Assembly: GCF_964199755.1 (NCBI RefSeq)
Contig: NC_133910.1
Location: 3,494,501 to 3,558,500, forward strand
Direction: 5' to 3'
Source: Larus michahellis
Lineage: Eukaryota > Chordata > Aves > Charadriiformes > Laridae
Length of the DNA: 64,000 nt
The notes under the pieces were generated by a model. It was not told the origin of the DNA, ran no database searches, and saw only the letters and a list, made by a program, of their open reading frames with translations. Below, in pieces: positions 1 through 10,619 of this stretch. Position 1 is the first letter of the stretch; every line of letters starts with the position of its first letter. Both the position numbers and the translations under genes were made by a program.

Positions 1-1430
1 AGGTGCAGTTTACTTGCAAGTTTCTCGGGCCGACCGAAGCCAGGAGAGGCCGAAGGTGCCTCTGTCTAAAAACACATCATCCGTAAAAATGCCTTCAAGC
101 CTGTTTTCTCCCCAGGGTCTGTCCCACATCGCTCGGGATGCAGTGAGGAGCAGGGAGCTGTGACTGCAGCAGGGCAGGCTGAGAGCATCTTCCCGGAAAA
201 GGCTCGTTACATGGAGCCATTATCCCAACGTGGCCCTGAGCCTTTTGGGGAGATGCTGGGATGCGACATGGTCATGCCCCAAAGGCAGAGTGAGCGAGGA
301 CCAGTACAAGAGCCAGGGCATAATTCCAAGTGCTTAAACCTAATCAAGAGTGTCTGATTTCAGAATCATCCACATATGGATGTGAGGCTCCCAAAGGGCC
401 AGGGAAATATTTTACTGCTGGGGAGACACCAAGGGGCTTAAAAGCTGCATCCCAACAAGGGACAGGCTGGGTGTCTGCCAGGCAGAGCTCGGTGCTGCCG
501 TGATGGTCTCGCTCCTGGCCCTGCCGCCGCTCCTGCCAACAGGATCCTGGCACAATTTTGGGTCACCCCATGGTTGTGATAGTGCTCAATGGAAAGAGCA
601 GCTTTGGAGGATGCTGTGCCCCCAACCAGCCTCCCAGCTGTTAGTGCCACCAGCAACGAAGAGGTATCTAAAGGGCGTGATCTGGCGTGGGTGGAGGGAG
701 CAGCATCTGCCACCTGCCCGGTGGTGCTCCCTCCAGGAGAGAGACCCAACGCACGCAGCAGAGATGCTCCTTTGACCAGGCTGTGAATAAACAGCAGCAC
801 CTCGTACCCAACAGGGTGTCCTGCTTGGTGGGACAGTGGGAGAAGTTTGGGTACGGCAGCCGAGCAAGGATGACAGAGGGTGCACGGGGGCCGCTCCGCC
901 TGCAGGGCTGGCAGCGGGAGTAGGTTGGTGAGACACTTCCCAGCCACGCTGTAACAAACCCAGCTGAAACAATTGTAGTGTGGGTGATGCTGGGATCTCA
1001 CGAGTGATTTTAAATGCAGAGGCTTTTGGAGCCAAGCAGTAACAGCATCATCTGTTTCATCTTCCCCCATCAGCAGTTAGCAGTGGTGAGCGGTTAAGCT
1101 GCTCCTGTGGTCCTTTGTAGCCCTTTCATTGTCCTTTGCAGCACAATTAGAGAAAGTCAAGCTGAGCATGGCAGGCTCCAGTCGAATTCTCATGGGGTCC
1201 TATATTTGTATGTGAAAAGCAAGACTTGGCCCCTTGCACCTGACAGGTCTTCTCCTGTGGAGACTAGGATAAATCGTGGTCAACTTTTGGCCATGGATCT
1301 TCAGGATCAGGGATCATTTGAAAACCTGCCTCTGCTGCTTCAACCGCTGTTGCCTCTGATCCTGCTCAGCCTTAAGGTGGTGATTTGGGGTGGTTTCACT
1401 GCTTTTTCTTTTCCACCCCACCCCTTGCAG
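1..1430. other. Left flank, no gene seen
   Basis: No open frame here resembles a known protein, and the short frames overlap each other on both strands. An AATAAA lies at 786-791 but no coding exon leads to it. The end of the interval (about 1405-1430) is a pyrimidine-rich tract ending in CAG, a good splice acceptor for the GPCR exon that follows. A non-coding 5' exon of that gene may therefore lie here or further left, but I cannot place it. Confidence 0.5.
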
Positions 1431-1484
1431 GTCAGCACAGAGGGTTCTCCTGAGTCCTTGGAGCTGCTGGCCTCCCTCACCTCC

Positions 1485-2621
1485 ATGAACACCAGTGTGG
1501 ACTGCGTGCCCCAGGGGCTGCACCCCGCCATCCCTGCCCTGGGAACCCTTCTCCTGCTGGGCTGTGTCCTGCTGAACGGCATGAGCTTCTGGGTGTTCTG
1601 CTTCCGCATCAAACAGTGGGATTCAGGCATGATCCTGCAGGTCAGCCTGGTCCTGGGAGATGTCCTGATCATTCCTGTTGCTCCACTCAGGATTTCCTAC
1701 CTCAGCCTCGGAAATCAGTGGCCATTTGGGCAGTTTCTCTGCCAGCTGGAATTCTTCCTGGACAGCATCCACATTTACAGCAGCATCTATTTCCTGACGC
1801 TCATCTGCATTCACCGATACTTTGTCGTTGTACGATACAAGAGCAAGTCCCTCTGGAAGAAGAAGAGCTTCTTGAGAAAGCTGTGCTTGTTCGTCTGGCT
1901 TGTCCTCATTGTCCAAGGGCTGCCTTTCTTCTTTGTCCTCAAGACTTCAGCTATCGATGGCTCAGCAAAATGCCTAAATATTCATCAGTTAGAGTTGTCC
2001 TCTATTTACTACTTCTACAACATCGTTGTGGTTGTGCTCTCTTTCCTCCTGCCCTTTGCCGTTTCCTTGGCTTGCGGAGCTCTGCTGGGAGCTGCCATTG
2101 CTAAAGTGGCAAAGAAAAGCTCCAGAGGCAAAAAGATGAAGAGCAGGCCTCTGCAGATGATAACAGTGTCTCTGGTGATTTTTGCTGTCTGCTTTGGTCC
2201 CCTGCACGTCTGCAGGACCATTGGCGTCACTGTGAAGTACTACGGCATGCCTTGCAAGCTCTTGCACCAAGTAGAAGTTGCCTACTACATCAGCTGGGTG
2301 TTCACCATGGCAAACACCTGTCTGGATCCCCTGATTTATGTGTTTGCTAATGAGAAGTTTAAGAGGAGCTTTGCTGACTCCTTTCGCAAACGCTGGGGCA
2401 CCAAAGTGACTATGAAAGGTCCAGTAGCCACCACAGACTTGCCCAGAGTATCCCATGGGGCGGCTACCAAAGACCCAGATCTCGAGCTTCCTCCTCCCAG
2501 TGTTCTGTCCCAAGTACCCAGAGCTACCAGTAGCAGTGCTACAGGAGTTTCAGAGTTTTCCTGTGTTCCTCCAGTGTCATCAAGGGGTTGTTCCTGCAGG
2601 CAGGGACTCCCCAGGCTGTAA
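1485..2621 (+). CDS. Class A (rhodopsin-like) GPCR, P2Y/lipid-receptor-like
   Basis: A 378-residue seven-transmembrane receptor of the plasma membrane. The frame is open upstream to 1107, but ATG 1485 is preferred: it lies 54 nt after a strong acceptor (AG at 1429-1430), and the product begins MNTS, giving a short extracellular N terminus with an N-glycosylation sequon at Asn2. Landmarks: TM1 with Asn31; TM2 with LGD, Asp59; Cys86 at the top of TM3, the partner of an ECL2 cysteine; HRY at 110-112 in place of DRY; TM6 with CFGPLH; TM7 with DPLIY in place of NPxxY, followed by an amphipathic helix-8 segment. H-R-Y, the CFxPxH-type TM6 and DPxxY are typical of the P2Y/purinergic cluster and its lipid-receptor relatives. 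The cytoplasmic tail is Ser/Thr-rich with several cysteines near the end. Ligand unknown. The class call is secure; the subfamily is inferred. It appears intact, with the whole coding region in one exon. Confidence 0.85.
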   Translation: MNTSVDCVPQGLHPAIPALGTLLLLGCVLLNGMSFWVFCFRIKQWDSGMILQVSLVLGDVLIIPVAPLRISYLSLGNQWPFGQFLCQLEFFLDSIHIYSSIYFLTLICIHRYFVVVRYKSKSLWKKKSFLRKLCLFVWLVLIVQGLPFFFVLKTSAIDGSAKCLNIHQLELSSIYYFYNIVVVVLSFLLPFAVSLACGALLGAAIAKVAKKSSRGKKMKSRPLQMITVSLVIFAVCFGPLHVCRTIGVTVKYYGMPCKLLHQVEVAYYISWVFTMANTCLDPLIYVFANEKFKRSFADSFRKRWGTKVTMKGPVATTDLPRVSHGAATKDPDLELPPPSVLSQVPRATSSSATGVSEFSCVPPVSSRGCSCRQGLPRL

Positions 2622-5192
2622 GGAAGCTCCAACTCAGCACTGCTCCTGCAAGTACCTGCCAGTGGCTGGATCTCCCTAACGTGGGCTTCTTTACACTGCT
2701 GATGTGGCCAAACCCTGTGGAGTGCAAGGGGGAAGAAGAAGAATTTACATCTAAAGTCATAAATCATTAGAAAGTTCAGGGAAAACTGCCATGAATTTCC
2801 TGCCCAGGAATATTGGTATTTTGTATTTTTTTTTTTCCATCAGGAGCAGGGTCTGTGCGAGCGCTGAGGCGAGGAGGTCTGTGCAAGTCTGAGTCCAACA
2901 CCCCGGCACAGGGGAAAATAACCCACGTCCAGGCACCTGGTTGTCCCTTGGCCACCCAGAAGCCAGCAGCTCCCCAGTCCTGAAGGCAATCCTGACCTGA
3001 GTGCCGTTGTGATGGGACCACTCGCGCTCTTACCCATCAGTTGGCTCTTCCCAGATGAAAGTAAAAGGTGGCAAATGTTAAGCCATGGATGAGCAGTACA
3101 GGAGGGACATGCACGGATGGGGAAAGGTGCTTTATCAGCCTGGTAGGAAGCTTGAATTTAGTCTCTTGGAAAGTCCTGAGAAACAGGAGTCTAGCCTTAT
3201 CCCCAGAAACACTGGTTTGAAAGCCTGCAAGGACCTACCTCCGTCCCACCCTGGGTGGCAGCCAGGGAACAACAAGGCCCCTTACAAGAGCATGGGTGAA
3301 GGACAGAGAAACCTGGAGACTAAATGCTAAGCCTGTGCCTATTTTGCTTTGGCATGCTTCCTGGTTTGCATGAAGTTGAAGATGAGCAGGGGCAGGCCCC
3401 GGCCTGCTCCCGTTCAACCATCCCTTTACTTTGTGGCAGGGAACCAGCCTGGTGGTCTTCTCCTTCCCCCACTGCCCTATGGAGACGGGTGCCTGAGCCC
3501 TGGGACCCCGACAGCCCCAGGACAAGCAGCTTCTCCTTCCAGGCGGTGGGAAGTGGCTGCTCTCTGCTGCTCGGGGAGGGAAGAGGGGAGGGAGCGTGGT
3601 GGGAGCAGAGGGAATGGAAGAGACTGAGCTCATGGGGGACAAAACTGGTCAGCTGGATTGACTGAGATGGAGGAGTTGTGGGAGGCAGCATTTTTTGGGC
3701 TGGCTGGGGTTTCTACAGATCAGAAATACAGTATAACTTTAAAAAATATTGTAATTTTGTAGGGGGAGAGGGGCTCCTGTAACCCTGTGTTTCACACTGG
3801 AGGATGCAGGAGGGCAGTGCTGGGGGCACTGGTTGCATGAGCTTCAAACTGGAGTTTCATAATGGAAAGTGAGGTGCACAAATGACTTCATGGAGCTGTG
3901 ATGCCATTCCCTCCAGAGCCAGGTGCTCCAGCCCTTCCCCTGCCTCCATTCACCTCCCTGCAAAAGACACTCAGCCGAGCAGAGCGGTGCTGCATAAATA
4001 CGAGTCACCTTTGAGCAAGCTTTCGCGGTGTTGTAGTGTTGCCAACTGCGGGAAACGGGGCAAGTGCTGGAGCCAGGGGCCAGGGAGAGGAGATGCTCTT
4101 CTTGTTAAGGCAACGCCTTGGAAGTTCAGGGTTTATTTTTAGGCTTTGCTGTAAACTTCATGGGCATGACACAGGCTCCATGTTTCGCTTCCCCATCTCT
4201 CAACTCGTCTAAGTTGCCTTTTTTGCCTTGCCTCTTTCAACAGAAAACCTACAGTTACAGAGAGAAGCTGTAATCTGCTTTTTGTATCAGCAAAGCCAGC
4301 CGCAGAGACCTTGGTTTTATCTGGGTTTTCTGGAGAACGCTGTAATAAGCGCCGCTATTAGGACAACAAGGAGAAAGTCCTCATCTCCTAAGAGGAGCTG
4401 GGCTGTAGTTGGGATTTTCATCGAGGTTTTGGTTCCCTGTGCTCCACTTCAGTTTGGATTTGGGTTTCGATCTGCCTCCGTGGCCAGCTCAGACCACCTC
4501 TGGAGGTGCAGCTTGCAGCCTGCTCTAATGTCAGACAACAAATAATGTGTTTCTCCTGGAAACCAGTATCAAGGGCAGGGCAGAAGTGACTGACAGCTAA
4601 TTTCCTAACTTGGCTTCTCTCTACTAATTAATTCTTTGACTAATCCCCACCCGCCTCCCTCAGCAGGGGTTGCTGTGAAGCTTAATTGAGTTTGTGTCTA
4701 TAAAGCACCTTGCAAGCTCAGAGGAAAGGTGGTGTTCCCTGCCGTTAGTAACACTCTTGATGGATAAATCCTGTTGCAAAACCCAGGCCGGCTGCAGAGC
4801 CCTGCCTCACGTAGGCACGTAGGTGGCAGCACACAGCAGCTTGGGTTTGGGCTCTTGCTTAGAGGAGGAAATACTTTTGTGTTATTGATTTGGTGCATAA
4901 ATAAGGGGACATATGTATACGTCTGTGGAAAAGGTGACTGTCCCTGTCCTCAATCACAGCGTTTGCCAAAGCGCCCAGCAAAAAGATGAACCCTTGTGTT
5001 TCACGCTCCAAGTAAGCAAGCGATGGGGAGGAACTGAATCGGGATAATCCCTTTTTTTTCCACCAGGGAGCATAACTCTAAAGATTTTGATGCTAAACAC
5101 TTCTCCAGGTCAGCATTCACCCTTCTATTCCGCACTATCTGCCAGTCAGCAATTCACTTGGGACAAACAGCTTTAAAACCCGCAGTTTTCAA
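2622..5192. other. Intergenic, no gene seen
   Basis: This holds the 3' flank of the GPCR and about 2.5 kb of unique sequence. No canonical AATAAA is obvious close to the receptor stop codon, so the end of its transcript is not placed. Short open frames at 3085-3330, 3235-3691 and 4228-4545 overlap on both strands and look random. T-rich runs lie at 2821-2837 and 5051-5059. The interval ends abruptly where homology to the tandem array begins. Confidence 0.5.
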
Positions 5193-5463
5193 CCCAGCAG
5201 GAATGATGGCCACTTACCCACAGTTTTGGCTGATGACTTGCAAATGTGCTTCCTGTTTAGGAGATGATAAAACCTAAGCAGAGCCTGGCTGAACATGCCA
5301 TGCCAAAGCTCGGCTCATCCCCCTCTCATGGCATTTACTGGATGCTGCCTTGACTTGTGAAAGCTTTCTTCCTCTTCCCCAGAGCGGTTAAGGTTGGAAG
5401 GCACCTCTGGAGGTCATCAGGTCCAATTCTCCTGCTCAGGCAGGGCTACCCAGAGCTAGATGC

Positions 5464-5637
5464 CCGGGACCGTGTCCCAGGCAATGGACCATGTCCATCA
5501 CCCCAGCCCCTCTCCCACCAGACAGACCCCGTAGGCCTGAAGAGGTCCTACAGGCACCATCCGGCACCCATGGCCCAAGGCAACGGACCACGTCCATCGG
5601 CCCAGCCCCTCTCCCACCAGATGGACCCCGTAGGCCT
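5464..5637. repeat. 99-bp minisatellite, 1.8 copies (unit 1)
   Basis: Two tandem copies, the second incomplete, of a 99-bp sequence just beyond the poly(A) signal of the gene. The first copy starts inside CR1-like 3'-end sequence (CCGGGACCGTGTCC), so the minisatellite probably grew out of the CR1 fragment. Confidence 0.9.
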
Positions 5638-5811
5638 TCAGGAGCAGCAGGAAAAAGGGGAGAAAGCAGCACGGGTGGGATAAGGATGTCTTTATTTGCT
5701 GTCAGAGGTAGGTTTTGGAGTCCTGAGCAGGGCCTTCTGGAGCCCGTGGGGGTCGGCACATGGCCCCGCTGCTGGCCCAGCCCTCCTTCTGCCAGCTGCC
5801 AGGGTCTTCTT

Positions 5812-6855
5812 CTAGCATCCGCGGGGTGGTGGCTTCTTGGCAGGTGCGTCCGAGTCCTGGGAGCTGTTGGCCTTCCTCTTCAGAGGGCGCCGGGGCCCCC
5901 GAGGTGAGCAGCTCCTGCCCCGGCTGGGAGCAGAGGCACTGGCCACAGCCTCCCCCAGCTCCTGTCCCCCGTGGAAGGCAACAGAGCTGGTGTGGGCCCC
6001 GGGGTTGCACTCCCGTCCTCCTTGGATGTCCGCCCAGCCGGTCATGTTCACCACGCAGAACTCCCCTGCCTCGTAGAAGCCAGCGGAGGTGCTTCTGACC
6101 ACCAGGTTGCCCTCCAGTCTTTCTTGGAAGGCCACCCAGCTCGTGCTGGCCCCAGGACTGCACTCGCGCCGCCAGCTGAAGACAGCGGAGCCGACGGCGG
6201 CCCCAGGGCTGTCCTGCGACCTGCTGGCAGCACGGCACTCGTCCTGGCGCAGGATCTGGTGGGCTGGCCTCTCCAGGTGTTCTGCCGTGAACTTAATGAG
6301 TCCTTGCACGAACAGTATCGTGCCGACTCCCAAGTCTGCCCGCAGCACCTCGACCAGGTGCCCTTCGTGCAGGCCGTAGACGGGCAGGGCGCTCAGGACC
6401 ATCTCCTCCAGCATGAGCGCCTGAGGAGGATCTTCCTCAAACATGCGGCCCAGCTCCTGACGCAGCCAGGGCCACAGGAGCTGCAGGAGAGCCGGGTGCT
6501 TCCTGAAAAGGCTCCCCCATTCCATGGCGTGGAGGCCGCCCAGGAGCTCTGCATCCCCATCGCTTGGCCGGGGTACCTGGGATGCTCTTGGAGGTGGCAG
6601 TCCATAAGCTCCCTCTTCTTCGGCCCTGCCCAAGGATGCCGCAGGTGGTCTTGTCGCATCCTCTTCAAGTGTCTCCCCGCGCAGCAAGTGCTGGATGACC
6701 GTTGTCCTCCTCCTGCAGACGAGGCACTCGGGGTCGGTCTCTGCCTGCTGCTGGATACACTTGAAACAGAAGCGGTGGTCGCATCGCACCGGACAGGTTG
6801 CGTTGTTCCAGGTGTAAAGGCAGATGGGGCAGTGCTCCTCCGAGGCTGTGGCCAT
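5812..6855 (-). CDS. TOPORS-like RING-finger E3 ligase, copy 1
   Basis: 347 residues. A C3HC4 RING sits at the N terminus: Cys9, Cys12, Cys25, His27, Cys30, Cys33, Cys44, Cys47. Residues about 113-195 (LFRKHPALL, PWLRQEL, then a helical stretch ending FVQGLIKFTAEHL) match the conserved region after the RING in TOPORS, a nuclear ubiquitin/SUMO E3 ligase. The C terminus has two basic clusters (KRK 326-328, KK 340-341), a probable bipartite nuclear signal. The long Arg/Ser-rich tail of TOPORS is absent (TOPORS is about 1000 residues). E3 activity is inferred; substrate unknown. ATG 6855 is the first ATG in the predicted mRNA and has a strong Kozak context (AACATGG). Predicted mRNA: TATA 7295-7301, exon 1 to 7061, GTGAGC donor, 120-nt intron 7060-6941 with a pyrimidine-rich acceptor, exon 2, AATAAA at 5691-5696. 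Another GTGAGT donor lies at 7257-7262. Private residues: Arg59, Ala305, Asn330. Confidence 0.85.
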   Translation of the reverse strand: MATASEEHCPICLYTWNNATCPVRCDHRFCFKCIQQQAETDPECLVCRRRTTVIQHLLRGETLEEDATRPPAASLGRAEEEGAYGLPPPRASQVPRPSDGDAELLGGLHAMEWGSLFRKHPALLQLLWPWLRQELGRMFEEDPPQALMLEEMVLSALPVYGLHEGHLVEVLRADLGVGTILFVQGLIKFTAEHLERPAHQILRQDECRAASRSQDSPGAAVGSAVFSWRRECSPGASTSWVAFQERLEGNLVVRSTSAGFYEAGEFCVVNMTGWADIQGGRECNPGAHTSSVAFHGGQELGEAVASASAPSRGRSCSPRGPRRPLKRKANSSQDSDAPAKKPPPRGC

Positions 6856-7294
6856 GTTCAGCACACACTGCGGTGGGCTGTGGAGAGCTGGTGGGGACGG
6901 ACTCCTCCTCCTCTGGCACACTGCAGCGGCGGGTGTCCCGCTAGGAGAGGAAGAGAGGCCACGGTCAATGCCTGGCCCAGGGAGGGCTGGGGTGAAGCCC
7001 AGGTCCCTGGAGGAGGAAACCCGCCCAGCTCCCCAGGGTGAAGGTTCCCGCACAGCTCACCTCTGCTGCAGCAAGCGCGTCTCCTGTCTGCCCCGGCTGC
7101 CTGAGCCAGCCAGGGCCGGGGAAAAACCTGCAGTGGCTGCGGGGACGGCACCGGGCACTGAGAGCTGCAGTCACCAGCTCCCAGGGCACCGGCCCAGCAC
7201 CGAGCCAAAGGCTTCTGCTCCGCACTCCAAACCTCGCCCAAACGCTCAGCTGGAGCACTCACGCACGAGCCGGCTGGGAGAGGCCGGGTGCCCC

Positions 7295-7385
7295 AATATA
7301 AGCACCGAGGGCCGTGATGTCACAAGGCATGGCCGGGAGACGTCACAATGCATGGCCGGGGGATGTCCTAATGCATGGCGCAGGG
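7295..7385 (-). promoter_or_regulatory. TATA box and CRE-like repeats, copy 1
   Basis: On the - strand a TTATATT box (7295-7301) lies about 30 nt before the predicted start of exon 1. Just upstream are three tandem copies of a 23-24-bp sequence (about 7316-7385). The first two contain CRE-like sites, TGATGTCA (7315-7322) and GACGTCAC (7339-7346), each one base from TGACGTCA; the third has a decayed GATGTCCT. Each repeat also carries an (A/G)GCATGG or TGCATGG core. CREB/CREM/ATF binding is inferred. Confidence 0.65.
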
Positions 7386-8634
7386 ATGCCACCACGGCCC
7401 GTCCTCGTCTGCAGCGCTCGCCCCAGCAGCCCTGCAGCCCCAGCACACGCCTCGGGGCTTACGGCAACGTCACTGCCCGCTCCATCCCCCACATCTTCTG
7501 GCGTGTGTTCAGCATTGCTGCTTCAAATCAGCCACCCGGGCCTTGGCAGTGGCTTCACAGTGGTTCAGGCAAGCACAGATACGGCAAATAAGCAGCAACT
7601 AAAACCCACCTGCGCTCCTGCAAGTGACTATGTCTCATCCTACATTTAAAACCCAAAACCTACCCGAAATATCACCACAAATCCTATTGTCTTTCCTTGG
7701 TTTGAGCAGTTCCTGTGAATTCAATAACTCCAGTAAAGCCATCTCATTCCAGACGTGTTTGATTTCAAGAAACTTTTAGGAATATGGTCCCTATTCACTT
7801 GCTTATGAGGAAAATGATTTGAAGCTTTTAATATTTTAAGGTGATTTTCTTATGCCTTTCTGAGATGAACTCGTGTGCTTAGAAGGAGCATGACCATACC
7901 ATTACTTGCTTCAATCCAGATTGTCACTGCTCGGTAGCTGCATCTTTACTGGGTCTGGCCTCCTTGCCCTGAAGGAACAAGACAGACCACTAGCCCAGGG
8001 CACCAAAGGTCTGGTTCGCAGGAAAACACAGCTGGTTTCTAGCTTTGAGCAAAGGGGAAGACCCTGATGGCTTCGGGCGTCTGGCCTCTGCCACTTCCAG
8101 GCTTCCAGATCTTGACACCATCTTTGCCAACGTGGTTTCGAGTGACATTGGTTCCCACCAATCCCCAGGCCCTGGTTCACCCCCAAAATGCAGCTGAGGG
8201 CTGAGATCGGAAAATGGGGACCAACCAACTCTCCATAGCTGGGCAGAAGGGGAGAGGGAAGCCTGAGTTCAGCATAAGCGTTACAGGCCATGGCCGTCGA
8301 TGACCACCCATCTCCAGGTTGGCTCACACGTGCAGTCGCTGCCCGGGCCTGACAGATCCTTCACCCTCCCAAGGAGGTGGATTGCCGTCACTCGTTCTTG
8401 CGCAGACGGTGTGTGTGAGCACCACAGTGGTTGCTGACCCTTTCATAGGGCCATGATGTGATATCCCTTTGGTTAAAAATGCACAGAATCAGCTTGTGAT
8501 TTCCACTACTATTCCCTCGAGTGAGATTTTTCCTTTTTTTTCGGTCAGGGAAAGAGCCATCAGGTCCTCACTCGCGGTGCAGATGGCAGAGCTTTAATGG
8601 GACAGAGTGTAAAGGGCTCGGTTACTGGCTGAGC

Positions 8635-8850
8635 TCTCGTGAATTGCCCTATGCTGGACCCGCTCCAGTGGTTCCCTGTCCCTCTTGAAGTGGGAAGCCC
8701 AAAACTGGATGCAGTATTCCAGGCGTGGCCTCACCAGTGCAGAGTAGAGGGGGAGAATGACCTCCTTTGACCTACTGGCCACACTCTTCCTTATGCAGCC
8801 CAGGATTCCATTGGCCTTTTTGGCAAGAAGGGCACATTGTTGGCTCATGG
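8635..8850 (-). mobile_element. CR1 LINE ORF2 fragment (unit 1 spacer)
   Basis: On the - strand the translation reads [19 protein letters not shown] and then a [16 protein letters not shown]-type stretch. This is the C-terminal part of the CR1 reverse-transcriptase protein, past the catalytic domain. It is a short dead fragment carried along with the amplified unit. Confidence 0.85.
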
Positions 8851-10172
8851 ATAATTTACTGTTTTCAGAGAAAGGCTGTTGGTGGTGCTGTGATGGATGT
8901 CAACTGGGCTGGGGCTGGGAGCCCGCTGCGGCAGGGCTGCGGGAGCACGTGCGTGTTGTTTCAGTGACTTGAGTCCTTGCACTCACAAGCGAGAGACAGG
9001 CAAATAAACATAAGTCCGACTTGAGCATTGCAGCTGGTTTTCTGTAGAGCATGATGATCTTCTGGAAAAGCCCCGGTGAACCCAGGCCCAGAAAACCACC
9101 ATGGCACCAAGTCCCCCTTTAGGACCTCATCACATGGAGATCCTGGTCCCCTGTTGATCCACCAGCTTCTATTTTAGATTTTTTGTATTTAAGCTCATGG
9201 AGCAGCACAGCAAAGGTGGTGTAGGGGAAAAGAAGCTTGTTAAAAGACTAGAAAGCATGGCAATGTCTTGGAGCGCGGTCAGAAAGTGCCTACCATGGTG
9301 CAGCTGGGTTCAACCTTTGGATTAAGCCAGTGATTTCTTCCCAGATGACACCAAATCCAAACCACGGGTCAGGCTTTGCAAAGTACAGCAGCACCCTGTT
9401 GAGGTTTGCACTCTATGGTTTTGCACGGTGTGGTGCAGTGCATCGAGGTTTGCCTCGTACGGTGCCGCAGCACAGAGCACACGTGGGAGCTGGGGTGTTA
9501 TAAACAGGTCCTACCCCCGAGGCTGGAGAGCCATCCCTCAATGTTTCAGCAGAAAGCTATCACTTTGGGCGCAAACACCTCATTCCGCAGATTCCCTCGT
9601 TTTTCCACAACCTTTCCACCCCCAGGGAAACATCAGCCTATTTGCATATTAGAGAAGATGCTGGCCGGTGAGCTATGGGCAGGTTTTCTCATGAGGTCAG
9701 AGCCCTTGTGAGCATTTCCAGTGGTTGCCTGTGGGAGGAAGGAGTCCCTGGGGCTGGCTGGCTGGCTGCTGACGCAGGGTTGGGGAAAGCCCTCAGCTTC
9801 GCCCCGCTGGACAGGACTGAGGATCTATTTCACCCACTGCATGAGGATCCTGGCAGCACCAACCTGGTGTGTGTGCAGCCAGCACTGGCAGAGCCCACTT
9901 GCCCAGCAGGAATGATGGCCACTTACCCACAGTTTTGGCTGATGACTTGCAAATGTGCTTCCTGTTTAGGAGATGATAAAAGCTAACCAGAGCCTGGCTG
10001 AACATGCCATGCCAAAGCTCGGCTCATCCCCCTCTCATGGCATTTACTGGATGCTGCCTTGACTTGTGAAAGTTTTCTTCCTCTTCCCCAGAGCGGTTAA
10101 GGTTGGAAGGCACCTCTGGAGGTCATCAGGTCCAATTCTCCTGCTCAGGCAGGGCTACCCAGAGCTAGATGC

Positions 10173-10445
10173 CCGGGACCGTGTCCCAGGCAATGGACCA
10201 TGTCCATCACCCCAGCCCCTCTCCCACCAGACAGACCCCGTAGGCCTGAAGAGGTCCTACAGGCACCATCCGGCACCCATGGCCCAAGGCAACGGACCAC
10301 GTCCATCGGCCCAGCCCCTCTCCCACCAGACGGACCCCGTAGGCCTGAAGAGGTCCTACAGGCACCATCCGGCACCCATGGCCCAAGGCAACGGACCACG
10401 TCCATCGGCCCAGCCCCTCTCCCACCAGACGGACCCCGTAGGCCT
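10173..10445. repeat. 99-bp minisatellite, 2.8 copies (unit 2)
   Basis: Long form: one extra internal copy compared with unit 1. The two internal copies are identical. Confidence 0.92.
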
Positions 10446-10619
10446 TCAGGAGCAGCAGGAAAAAGGGGAGAAAGCAGCACGGGTGGGATAAGGATGTCTT
10501 TATTTGCTGTCAAAGGTAGGTTTTGGAGTCCTGAGCAGGGCCTTCTGGAGCCCGTGGGGGTCGGCACGTGGCCCCGCTGCTGGCCCAGCCCTCCTTTTGC
10601 CAGCTGCCAGGGTCTTCTT

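Larger units (their letters stand above)
5193..9901. repeat. Array unit 1 (edge copy, most divergent)
   Basis: 4709 bp. The left boundary abuts unique DNA. It has the short minisatellite, the full-length 5' UTR and several private codons, including Ala305 and Asn330 of the protein. The spacer poly-T tract is interrupted by an extra C. Edge copies of tandem arrays usually escape homogenisation, and this one fits that pattern. A CR1 3'-end fragment (reverse orientation) lies at about 5386-5480 and occurs at the same offset in every unit. Confidence 0.95.

Noticed and set aside
1107-1484. Upstream in-frame extension of the GPCR
   Set aside because: A strong splice acceptor at 1430 cuts it, there is no signal-peptide logic, and the product from ATG 1485 has the normal short GPCR N terminus.
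5464-5637. CRISPR-like reading of the 99-bp repeats
   Set aside because: Repeats are directly contiguous without spacers and the genome is vertebrate.
5971-7041. 356-codon open frame on the + strand opposite the TOPORS-like CDS, present in all nine units
   Set aside because: It starts at GTG, has no domain similarity, and lies opposite a real GC-rich CDS. Its conservation follows from near identity of the units.
5812-7053. N-terminal extension of the TOPORS-like protein to 413 residues
   Set aside because: The extension begins at GTG inside the predicted 5'-UTR intron. The first ATG of the predicted mRNA, with strong Kozak context, is at 6855.
7911-8327. 138-codon - strand frame in the spacer of units 1-8
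   Set aside because: GTG start, no recognisable domain, no promoter or splice context; open in every unit only because the units are recent copies.
9406-9711. 101-codon + strand frame in the spacer of every complete unit
   Set aside because: Overlaps other frames, no domain or codon signal.
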